A stretch of DNA of 64,000 nt, taken from positions 53,152-117,151 of the forward strand of contig JAGHQL010000076.1 in assembly GCA_020080175.1 (NCBI GenBank), in the 5' to 3' direction. How positions within the stretch are numbered: the stretch's first letter is position 1; every line of letters begins with the position of its first letter. Of the stretch, positions 44,869 through 55,033 are shown piece by piece. Position numbers and translations under genes: made by a program. A model generated the notes under the pieces. That model saw only the letters and a list, made by a program, of their open reading frames with translations, did no database searches and was not told where the DNA came from. Origin of the DNA: Glutinoglossum americanum. Its lineage: Eukaryota > Ascomycota > Geoglossomycetes > Geoglossales > Geoglossaceae.

Positions 44869-47800
44869 GCAATTTACAAAGACAATCTCCTGTGTACACG
44901 CAGGGCATACGCTGCTAAGGCTAATCCACTTTGAAAAATATCTTACACAGCACCCCACAGACCGAAAAGTAATGAAAAAACAAAAAATAAAATGTTTGAT
45001 GTAGAATGAATAAGCAGATACGAAACGATATGGGACGTCATGTGGTGTGTTCACCTTCGGCGTACGGGAAAACCCATGCTAGACACTCCTCCTCCTACCC
45101 GTATTTTACCACTCGCCTTCCAACCTCTCCCCTCTCAATGCCCGACTCCCTCGTATCACATTCGACATCACAAAGCACATACGTACGTATGTACTCCAGG
45201 GTCGGAAATATATCCCAATCCCAACACAGGCGGACCTCTCTCCTCCGAGCCATACCCATCGAAGAAAAAGAGATGAGAGAACGATTCAAAGCCAGCTACG
45301 GACCGCAGAATACCCGTATTTAATCCCGGGTTTCAGTCCTGCTCACGTTCCAGGATCCTAAGAAGCCGAACAATAAGATATACACAGGTATTCCCAGTCC
45401 AAGGTTATCGTTCGGCGTGCCGACGTATCATGTTCGGGATGCCGTCCATCGCTCAGATGCACATGGTGACAATCCGTCACCATCCTCATGCAGCATTTTC
45501 TTCCAGGTCGTGCGTGCGGGAAGAGGCACCATGCAGAAGCCAAATTCCTCGGAGGAAGAGAGAGTGTGGGTGCCTCGGAACGGAATCTGCGCCGCCTCTT
45601 TTTATTACAGATGGAGGAGTTTTTTTTTTTTTTTTTGGCGGGGGGTGTGTGTATAATCTGAATTGAAACATGTGTGGGAGTAGAGGGGCGAACGTGCGAG
45701 GGGTGTAGCTGTTGGTTCGGCGCAGCTCTAAGCACCCATACCCTATGTGTTTTTTTGGTTTTTTTTCCTAATGCTGTCGACGATCAGAAAACGGGGAAAG
45801 AAAGAAATTGGGAAAAAGGCCCGATATTCGAGACCGGTTAGGTAACAGCCCGCTTAGTTCACGCTGCTTTCTCCGAGGTAAATGGTGGAGTTGTTGTGGT
45901 TCACCATGCACGAGCGTTGGTGGAAGGGGAGGAGGGGATGGGCGTTATCGTCATGACAAGGGGGTGACTGACGGTACCTTCTCTGACATACGATCTAGAA
46001 GCTCTGTGTGGAAGGTTTTCTGGCTTAGTTAGACCCGGGGGAGCGGTAACCAACTCTAACCACAGAGCAGGCATCAAGGGGACGGGAACTTGGTGTTGGT
46101 GCAAAGCGATCCTTGATGCGTTTCTGCAAGGCGATTTCGAGGCGTTTGGTTTCGGTTCATGCTTTGACCCTCCTCCCGTCACGAGGGGGATTGTGGAACG
46201 AGAACGAACATCAATGCGTTCATATTTGTCAGTGATGGGGACAGCGTACTCATACACTGGGAATGAAGTCCAAGACGTGGTGAGAGAAAACGAGGGTGTT
46301 GGCTAGTTGTAATATCTACTCTTAAAATAAGTTCCGACCAGCATGGAGGTACGTATCAATACCAGGGATACGCGAGCGCGGGTTTTTAGCATTCGGCCCT
46401 TTGTACCGGCAGTTAACCTTATCTCGTCACACATGCAACTGCGTCTCGATTTCAAATCCATCGAAGCACGGCCACCCGACGGCGAAAAAAGGAAAGAAGC
46501 AGAAAAGAAAACAGGAAAGTAGGAAGACGAGATTTGAATCGGTGCGAGATCTAACTTTGGAAGCTTTTCACCCGCGGTTCCAACGTCACGCCTGGCATTC
46601 TTGAACATCCCCCAGTAAACCAACCAAAAGAAAAATCCCCCCATCCGAAAACGCTACGTAAACCGAACAGGAGAAGCTGGTTTGAGCTTTCAGGATACCG
46701 ACGGGCCGGGTGCCGGGTTCCAAGAAAACGAACCGGAATGCGCAATGGCGATAACGATCGACGCAAGAACGAAGGGGACACGAAGCCACAGATCTTGGAG
46801 GATGTCGGGAGAGGGTGAATTCCATCAGCTCTCCTGTGACATTGTCCGCAGTAAAGTCCGTGCAATGCCAGACGGCCGACCAGACCGCCTAGAAAAAGCA
46901 AGGGGAGATGAGCGCGCGCCCACGGGCAGAACGGCTGCGACGCGAGTCATTCATCGATTCATTCCCACGGCTGGCATTTCGCCGACATCGACGACGGACG
47001 AGGAAGAAAGAAAAAGGGTGGATGGCTACCTCGCGTATACAGAGTATATATATATATATGTAAAAACAAATAAATAAAAAGATGTCGAGAAGAGGGAAGT
47101 CCCAACCCAACCAAACCACAAAAAAAATAAAAAAAAAAGGGGGGGGGGGATATATCACCGCGTACTAACTCATCATGACAATTCCTGACACATACCTCGT
47201 ACAAACCGCGTCATCGTCTGGCCTCGTTTGAAGGCCACCAATCAACAGGCAGCCAGGCAGAGCAAGAGCAGAGCGCGAGAGAGAGAGAGTGACAGCAAAA
47301 ACCGGCCACTGCATGGTGGAGCCTGCTCTGCATCGCCAGCCAGCCTCGCCGCGTGGCACGCAAGCGTCACAACGAAGCAAAAAAAAAACAAAACCCTTTT
47401 CTTTTTTTTTTTCTTTCGCGTCCCTGTGCTGCCATCCCGGTACTTCCGTCCCCCGTCTGCCGGCGCCGTGCGCACGAAAATAAAAATTATAATAAAAAAT
47501 AAAAATAAGAAAATAAGAAAAGATGGTTCGGGGAGAGAGGAGGCTGTCTGGTGTGTACCGCTGTTGGGCGCTGGAGTGTTTTTTTTTTTTTTTTTTTTCC
47601 CTTTTCTGCGGCGGACGGCCTCCCGAACTCTAGGAAAATAAAATAAAAAATAGCCCTGGGCGTATTGGTTAGCCGTAGTGTTGGGTTTGGCTTGGGTTTT
47701 AAGCATAACTGGCTGGGGGCAATGACGATGGCGATTTATTTATTTATTTATTTATTTTTTCTATTTTCGAGGCGAGGCGAGGCGAGCGCCTCGGTTGGTG

Positions 47801-49456
47801 GAGGGAGGACGAAGAAGGGGCGGTTTGCGCCGAGATGCGGTGCGGAGATGTCTTGAATATTTTATTTTTTATTTTTTCTTTTCTTTTCTTTTCTTCCCAG
47901 GTTTTTTGCGGGGGTTTTTTTCCTATCGGTGCGGCAGAACCAAAAAAAAAAAACCCTCCCTTTTTTTGTTTTTTGGGGTTGTTCTGGCATTTCCATTTCC
48001 CATGTTTCTTCTCCCGCCGGAGGGCGGCTCTTATTTTTATCGCGCCCATGTTCCTTTCCCTACGACCTTTTTTTTTTTCCCCCCCAAACCCTCCCTCCCC
48101 AAAACCAAGACCGACAGACCCCGACTAACCGCGGCCGAACTCCCAAATCTCCAACCCTAGACACGCTCTCTCTCTCTCTCTCTTCCAACGGAGACGAAGA
48201 TAAAAAAAAACCGGGCAAGGAAACCTGCGCGGTCGGCGCCTTCTTCTTTTCTTCCCTTTTGCAAGGGGACTGGGGTTGGCTTTCTGGGCTAGCAAGTCTG
48301 TGTTTCCCGGAGTGTCGGTGTGCGTAGGGTGTGCGGCGTTGCATCCGACCCTCACTCCTGGGTGGCTTTTTTTTTTTTTTTTTTTTGGGTTTGGCAATTT
48401 GGCAGAACGGAGCCTGCACATCCACATCGCCGCACAGAAGGTTGACTGGACTGCTACTTGATGGAACGGGAGGCTGCTATGGAGGTATGAGATCACTCGC
48501 GCACGTCCACAACGCCTTGCCCTTGCCCTTTTGATTTCGGCTTTTTTTTGTTTTTTTTTCCTAGAGATCCTCATCAACCCATCAGCCTCAGCCTCGGTTT
48601 TGGGTTGATTTTTTTTCCCGCTTCTTCTTCCTTCTCCCTTTCTCCCACCCATCACCCCCTCCTCGTTTCGGGAGCCACCTTACTCGTGCCAGCTTGCCTT
48701 ACCCTTATTTACTCATCCCCCCCCAGCACTCATGTGGTTCCTGGTTTAACGTAACCTTGTCATGCCATATCGCTATGGATCTTCTGTCTCATGCAGCCCT
48801 GTATCGGCCTTGGTTTCCTTGGGTTGCCTAGATTCGAGGTCTTAGTGATGCCGATTTGCTGTCGATGTGATATATATCGTCACCGTTGCTGCTGTCCTCC
48901 GCTCTTGGCCCGTTCCTATTGTGCTATTGCTTCTTCCGTATACATGTTTCAGTTGTCATCAAATCGTTCAGTCGTTGGTTCATCGCGCTCTTTCCTCCCC
49001 CCACTTTAGGCGTGGGTACGACTCATCGTCGCTGTGCTTTTTCGTATACGCTGTGGCTCCTGTTGTCTTCGTCTTCTCGTTCGTGAAACGATTCGGTTCG
49101 GTCCTTTAACCGTCATCTTTGTACCTGCGCTGCTCTGGTAGCACGATCTAAGCTCACGGGAGCCATCCGTAACATCCAGGCAGCAGCTCGTCTCAGCTTG
49201 CGTTGATGTGGATATTTGGCTCTACGGGCACGATTTGTCGTCAGGTTATGGTCGAGCACTTGTCGTCTTATCTCATTAATGGCATACGTTAATAAGGCAG
49301 ACTCATAATTCTCGCGCGTTGCTATTTTCGATTTTATTCTCTTCAGCGCTCACGCAACTTCTCTGCCAACGCCTCTCTAAAACACTCTCCAATTGCATTT
49401 CTTTTTTTTTTTTTTATAGAATTTTCACAAGCTCTTGTCAGCTCTTCGCATCCACC
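44869..49456. other. 4.6-kb gene-free region rich in homopolymers and microsatellites
   Basis: No conserved gene was recognised. The stretch holds many poly-T runs (about 45618, 47580, 48368 and 49408), an A/G run near 47128-47149, a TA microsatellite (about 47044-47058), ATTT repeats (about 47735-47755), GAGGC repeats (about 47769-47786) and a CT microsatellite (about 48164-48182). From about 48550 it becomes pyrimidine-rich, leading into the GTR2 start. A minus-strand patch at 45950-46303 looks faintly coding (TKRLEIALQKRIKDRF) but cannot be modelled. Confidence 0.5.
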
Positions 49457-50806
49457 ATGGCATCTCTCCTTACTACCCCAGCCCAACGCGAGCAACCAGA
49501 AGAGCATGAGACGTGGAGAAATAGGGCACCAGCGGTTTTAACTCTTGAGCGATACATGCAGGACCAAACCGATCCCGAAAACCCTAATCCCAGCCCTAAA
49601 TTTCACACCGGTCGACTACCCAACAATCGATCCGGAGATGGAAAGCCCAGGTTGTTGTTGATGGGCCAGAGGAGGCAAGTCTCCCAAAAACCCTCGGCGC
49701 GCGTCTTCTTTGCTCGACGGTGCCTCGAGGGACATTCGCTGATTCGTGCTTATGTAGAAGTGGAAAGTCTTCGATATCAAGTGTGGTATTTCACAAGATG
49801 CCGCCAGCGGAGACACTGTTCCTTGAGTCAACGGCGCGCATACAGAAGGATGCGGTGCAGTGAGTCACCGGCCAGGTCACCCCCTCGCACCTCCCATTTC
49901 ATTTACTAACTGGTAGAAGCTCCTTTATGGACTTTCAAGTCTGGGATTTCCCTGGCCAACTCGACTTCTTGGACCCCGCGTTCGATGTTGACAACATCTT
50001 TGGCGAGATCGGCGCACTCATCTGGGTCATTGACGCGCAAGATGAGTACCTCGATGCTCTGGTGCGCCTGAACAACACCATCTTGCTCCTTCAACAACAC
50101 TATCCCTCAATTAACATCGAAGTGTTCATTCACAAAGTTGACGCGCTCTCCGAGGACTACAAATTTGATATTCAAAGAGACATCGTCCAGCGAACGCAAG
50201 ATGAGCTTTCGGATGCCGGCTACGAGAACGCCCCTGTTAGCTTCCATCTTACTAGCATCTACGATCACTCTATTTTCGAAGCTTTTAGCAAGGTCATCCA
50301 GAAGCTCATCCCTCAATTGCCTACCCTGGAAGGTCTCCTGAACATCCTCTGCAGTAATTCCGGTATGGAGAAGGCGTACATCTTCGACTGCATCAGCAAG
50401 ATATACATCGCTACAGATTCGAGCCCTGTAGACATGCAGAGCTACGAGATATGTTCCGATTACATTGATGTCATTGTCGACGTTAGCGAAATTTACGGCT
50501 GGGATCGGCCCGGGCGCGTGGTGGAAGAGGATGAATGCAACGACCAGGAAGCAGAAAGCGTTATCAGGCTACAAAATGGGATGATCCTGTACCTCAAGGA
50601 GATCAACAAGTAAGTGACTTTCGGTCGGTTATTAAATCTCGCGGAACGCTCGCTTTACTAACGCAAACCCGTTGCTAAAAAAAAGATATCTCGTTCTCAT
50701 CTGCATCATGAAGGAAGAGAGTATCAAGAAGAAGGGCTTGATCGACTACAACTGCGGTGTCTTCCAGGATGCGTTGGCGCAAGTTTTTGGTTTACAAAGG
50801 TCGTGA
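49457..50806 (+). CDS. GTR2: Rag GTPase GTR2 (RagC/D orthologue)
   Basis: Four exons, 49457-49674, 49758-49859, 49917-50609 and 50686-50806, join in phase to 377 aa. The first intron is a GC-AG intron (AG|GCAAGT ... tgtag) that interrupts the P-loop: [22 protein letters not shown]. Further marks are [18 protein letters not shown] (switch region), [20 protein letters not shown] (G3), [14 protein letters not shown] (G4, HKVD) and [16 protein letters not shown] (G5), then the roadblock-like C-terminal domain of Gtr/Rag proteins. Gtr1-Gtr2 heterodimers signal amino-acid status to TORC1 at the vacuole through the EGO complex. The second intron has a TACTAAC branch. Orthology is strong. Confidence 0.95.
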
Positions 50807-51323
50807 GGACGATTGTCCCGCAAATCACCCAGCTACGATCACAAGATCTGGCGGCGTTTTTGTTAGGCGTATTGCGCGAGGGGAGTCTGGGTGGTCCTGT
50901 GTATAGGCAATCGATAGGAGGGCATGGGTAGCTTCCTTTTGGTCTTTGAAAGTCTGGTACCAGGGACCAACCAGCCATCACAGGATGGGGAAGGTTGATT
51001 TTTTGCGTGTACATAAATAAATCGTCAGGGTTGCCCGCTCCTCGTCCTTACAGTAGGAAATTTTTGCGAAATCCATCTGGTTGCGTGGTAAAATAAAGAA
51101 TTGGCTCTTGGGTTTATGATAACTTGAGAGGCTCGGCCCGACGTGTTGACAAGTCCGAAAAAACTCGAGTACATCCCAGTTTGTAAAACACCCAAAAAAA
51201 ACCTACCGTAGGACACCTCCAACACCTCATCATCCAATGCGATGAACCGGCAGCCTCCTAATTCCAATCTACACCTCATAATTTCTACTCCACTTAAATA
51301 GAAAAAAAAAAAGAAAAAAGAAT
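50807..51323. other. Intergenic
   Basis: 517 bp between two plus-strand genes. It holds the GTR2 3' region and the promoter of the cytochrome b5-like gene, ending in an A-rich leader (51301-51320). Nothing else was recognised. Confidence 0.6.
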
Positions 51324-52109
51324 ATGCCACCAGGAGACCCCACGTCGTCATCGCTCCGCAAACGGACCACCACAACCACCTCCACCAAAACCTCCCAACC
51401 CCACACCACACCCGATGAAGAAGACAAAACGCACATCTCCCTCCTCGACATCCTCCGCATGGCCCTCGGCCTCCTCCTCCTCTCAACCCTCCTCTCCTAC
51501 TTCATAACCTCGACCCCCTTCTGGACGCACGTCCCCCCCTCCCTAACGCACCAGCTCGCGCTGCTCCGGCGCCGGCTCCGCGGGCCCCTCGCGCTGACCG
51601 ACGCCCAGCTCGCGCGCTACGACGGATCGGACCCCGAGCTCCCCATCTACGTCGCGGTCAACGCGAGCATCTACGACGTCAGCGCGGGGCGCGCGTTCTA
51701 CGGGCCCGGGGGCAGCTACAGCTTCTTCGCGGGGCGGGACGCCAGCCGCGCGTTCGTGACGGGGTGTTTTGGGGAGGATCTGACGTGGGATCTGCGGGGG
51801 GTCGAGGAGATGTTCCTGCCTGTTGGGGAAGATGAGGAGGGGTTGTCGAGGGGGGAGGTTAAGGTTAGGCGGGAGAGGGAGATGCGGGAGGCGAAGAGGC
51901 AGGTTCACGGGGCGGTTGAGCATTGGGTTAAGTTTTTTGAGGGGAGTGGGAAGTATTTCTTTGTTGGGAAGGTTGTGGGGAGGGAGGGGTGGGAGGAGAG
52001 GGTGGAGAGGAGGGGGTTGTGTGAGAGAGCGAAGGAATTGAGGCCGAAGAGGAAGAAGGAGGGGGATGGCAAGGAGGAGGGTGTCCCCGGTGATCGTGGT
52101 CATCCTTGA
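51324..52109 (+). CDS. Membrane-anchored cytochrome b5-like (neuferricin/MAPR family) protein
   Basis: An intronless 261-aa gene. Residues 1-35 are Ser/Thr-rich and cytosolic-type; a membrane helix follows (LLDILRMALGLLLLSTLLSY). The heme/steroid-binding domain begins about residue 85: LALTDAQLARYDGSDPELP, IYVAVNASIYDVSAGRAFYG, PGGSYSFFAGRDASRAFVTG. This is the MAPR version of the cytochrome b5 fold (YGPGGxYxxFAGxDASRA). The continuation (VTGCFGEDLTWDLRGVEEM, FFEGSGKYFFVGKV) matches neuferricin/CYB5D2 rather than Dap1. It ends in a basic tail. It probably binds haem and supports P450-type or trafficking functions. The middle of the gene is markedly GC-rich, with G or C at most third positions, unlike its neighbours. 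Confidence 0.9.
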   Translation: MPPGDPTSSSLRKRTTTTTSTKTSQPHTTPDEEDKTHISLLDILRMALGLLLLSTLLSYFITSTPFWTHVPPSLTHQLALLRRRLRGPLALTDAQLARYDGSDPELPIYVAVNASIYDVSAGRAFYGPGGSYSFFAGRDASRAFVTGCFGEDLTWDLRGVEEMFLPVGEDEEGLSRGEVKVRREREMREAKRQVHGAVEHWVKFFEGSGKYFFVGKVVGREGWEERVERRGLCERAKELRPKRKKEGDGKEEGVPGDRGHP

Positions 52110-52684
52110 TCGTGTGTTGTTGTGTATGGGGAAGTGAGGCTTGCTTTAGGCTTGCATAACGGTGACATTTGGGGTCGGAATGGGCCGTCGAGGGGTCGTG
52201 TAGGCGTAATCTTAATAGCTGACCTTTGCCTTCCGACACCATATCCAGTACTACTTCTGGAGATGCCATGTCTTGCAATACCCCCAGGATCGCAAAAGCT
52301 AGTTGGATGTGCTGTCCATGTCTCACATAGCCGTCATTCTCCAGTTCGTGTCTGGCCTCCGAACGTAAAAAACACCTCACCTACAATCCATCACTATGAG
52401 CAAGACGAAACGTACTCCGTGATTTTCATCGATGTAATCTGCTGTACATCTTCGAAGATCAACCACAGAACCAGCACCCCCACCGGTCAATCGAGTCATA
52501 ATCTAGCCGTTGCATTTTCCTAGTCCTCCACCCACCCGAGTAGCCAGAGCGAATTATGAGAAACCCTCGAATACCGATGCGGGCAGAACGGATAGCGTAG
52601 ACTTTAGTATATGCGTGTGTCGTTTTTCGTGGTGTTGGGTTAAGGGAAAAAGGCAACTGAAGGATGGAGATGGGAGAGGCAGGT
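52110..52684. other. Intergenic, convergent 3' region
   Basis: 575 bp between the stops of the cytochrome b5-like gene (+) and RPS25 (-). No gene, repeat or RNA was recognised. Confidence 0.6.
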
Positions 52685-53251
52685 TTATTCCGACGCCGTG
52701 ACTGCACGAGCTGCACGCAGGAAAGATTTGTCAGAACAGCCCCAGCCCATAATAGAAGCGAGGTCGAGTAACGCTGGAGACCGGGAATGAAGCAAGGGAG
52801 GTCATACTATAAATGCTCAACTTGCTATGTCCCACAACCTTCTTGATCAACCCCTTCTCCTCAAGGTCCTTAAGCGCCTTACGAGCAAGACTTCCATTGA
52901 TCTTTAATCGATCGACTAGCGTCGCGACTGTGATCAGCCGGTAGGACTGTACATCCTTGTTGAGTTTATCTGCTGTCGCCTTGTCGAGGATTACGGCATG
53001 TTGGGCTTTGTCCTTGACTATATTGGGGGGTTGAATTAGTTATGGAAACCTTGCATTTTGGTTTGTTTTGGAGGAGAAGCGGTTTCTGGTTTATTCAGAG
53101 GTTGGCTTGGGGGGCAGAGATGTCCATACCCTTTCCTTTCGACCACTTCTTCTTTTGTTTCTTGCCGGCTGTTGCTGCGGGAGCCTTGGGATATCTGGTT
53201 AACACTCATGCAATAACTCTATGCAAAATCATAGGCGCGGGGACATACCAT
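52685..53251 (-). CDS. RPS25: 40S ribosomal protein S25 (eS25)
   Basis: Four coding exons, 53249-53251, 53130-53184, 52808-53017 and 52685-52710, give 97 aa. Exon 1 contributes only the ATG, directly followed by a GTATGT donor. Exon 2 encodes APAATAGKKQKKKWSKGK and exon 3 carries VKDKAQHAVILDKATADKL, YRLITVATLVDRLKINGSLA and KKVVGHSKLSIY. The last exon adds TRAVTASE, the usual eS25 ending. Introns are 64, 112 and 97 nt. eS25 is a small-subunit head protein near the tRNA exit site, needed for IRES-driven and some specialised initiation. The model is hard to see by simple frame search because no exon exceeds 70 codons, yet every splice phase agrees with the conserved protein. Confidence 0.95.
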
Positions 53252-53950
53252 GTTGATTGGTGATGTGAGGTTGAACTTGTCGGTAACCGTGGGGCTTCGT
53301 TCAGTTGTCTTGGAGGTTTGGTTTGGCGATGCGGCTCTTGGCGTGACTTGTGTGTGATGGTGACTAAGCGAGCCCTAGCCCTAGGCCCCAGGGGTTACCC
53401 CTGGGAGGTCGATGAATAACGTCGAAAGAGTGGCTGCCTCGAGCTCATTGAGATCTCCTCTGGCATGTGTTAGAAATTACCAAACTTTGGCGTGTGGCGG
53501 GATATTTCTCATGCAGACTTAGGCTTGTTGAATGCGTTTAGCACCATTAGTGAAGAGTGTTGAAGTAATATATTAAACCGGAGATATGAACTTAGGGGCC
53601 TCAGATGCACTCTAAAACATACTTAGACTATCCTCACGGACAACCTCGACCGTATTATCTACCAGGCGAACAACCTCCAGACCAGATTGCAACATACAAC
53701 TTTAAGCCTCCGGCATTCAAAACTATTTGCACGGTCTAAATCGACATTACTGAGATAGTGAGGTGAGGTTGCCCTGAGACCAATGCCCTTCGAGTGAATA
53801 GCAATATTTTCCAGCACTCAGAGCAATATTAGCTTTCAAACAACGGGAGAACTGCTTTCCCCAGCCGAACTTCTTCCAACTTTCTAGCCTTACAGAGTAC
53901 ACATCCGGCGGTAACACACACACACACTATTTATCGCCGAGTTAAACAAA
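53252..53950. other. Intergenic, divergent promoters
   Basis: About 700 bp between RPS25 (-) and the Cys-rich membrane protein (+). It includes a CA microsatellite (about 53917-53928) shortly before the downstream start. An AGCCCTAGCCCTAGG-like step lies near 53369-53390. No gene was recognised. Confidence 0.55.
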
Positions 53951-55033
53951 ATGATGTTCATGCATTCTTTCATCATCGCATCTCTTTTTACCCTCTCGTT
54001 TTCCGGCCAATTGGACAGATACAACGGGATCAGCGTCAACAATGTAATACCACCAGCAAACGCTGTGGGCGGTGATTGGCGCTGCTCTAGCTATTGCCGA
54101 TTGCCAATGAACATCGCATCTAGTAGGTCGTGATACCCATCTTCAGATCTTCCTTATTCTTCCTCCCCATGACTTACAATGCGATCAATAGTGACCTGCC
54201 GCCTCAATGAGACGCGCCTCCCACACCACAAGCTCACGCCAAATTCTGCCAACTTGGGTTTGTTCAATCCCTACTGTTGGTGCCTCTCTCCCTACATCAT
54301 GAACTATACCCCCAGGTGTCTCTGGTGCTTGGGAATCTTCAAGCTTCTCCCTGATGCGGTAGAGCTTATGCATGACGCTTTCGACTTATGCGTCAGCAAT
54401 CCTCTCAACATGAAGCCGTGTCCTAGTGACTGTGGAGCGCTACAACGATACAATGAAACCACCATCGGGCCGTGCACTACGCTAGCCACGGCCGCAGGAG
54501 TGGAGGATCCAGTGAAGGCGTGCTGGTGTACGACTACCGTGCATAATCTCGTGACGAATTGCTGGTTCTGTATCTTGGGTTGGGATCAGGCGGAGAGCGC
54601 CGCGATCAAGTCAAAATTGGATATTTGCGGTGGAGTGTTCAAGACTGACCCGCAAGCGGTATCGAGCGCTGTGGCGATTGCAAGACCCACGAATGCTTCC
54701 TTGGCAATTGCGGCCCAATCTCACACAACAGCGCCGCCTGAGACGCGGCCTATCGTGACACCGTTGGCACTGGCGATCGCAGAGGGACTAAATAGAACAG
54801 TGGTGGAACGATATCGGCCTCCACCTACGTACGTCTCAGGATCAGTCGAGATCACTGGGCCTCGCGGAGGCCCGGCCGAAGGGTATTTCGATACACAGAA
54901 CACCGCCATTGTCGTGATTTCGGGAGGTCGGAGACCTTCAGTCGTGTGGTGGTTGCCATGTTCCTTGGCGTTCGTGATCGTTCTGCTTTATTCAGTGGTA
55001 TTTTCTGGTGTAGTCCAGGATTGTCGGTTTTGA
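53951..55033 (+). CDS. Secreted cysteine-rich protein with C-terminal membrane segment
   Basis: Exons 53951-54122 and 54192-55033 join across a 69-nt intron (gtaggt/aatag) in phase to 337 aa. The N-terminus (MMFMHSFIIASLFTLSFSG) is a signal peptide. The central part is Cys-rich with paired and spaced cysteines (NPYCWCLSPY, PRCLWCLGIF, FDLCVSNPL, KPCPSDCGAL, GPCTTLA, KACWCTTTV, TNCWFCILGW, LDICGGVF), reminiscent of disulfide-stabilised fungal surface proteins. N-glycosylation sites occur (NETT, NYTP, NRTV). A hydrophobic segment near the end (PCSLAFVIVLLYSVVFSGVV) could anchor the protein by a transmembrane helix or a GPI-type signal. No named family was recognised, and the role is unknown. 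Confidence 0.72.

Noticed and set aside
46682-47077. Plus-strand frame in the homopolymer-rich desert
   Set aside because: Arg/Gly/Thr-rich reading of simple sequence that ends in a TA microsatellite; not protein-like.
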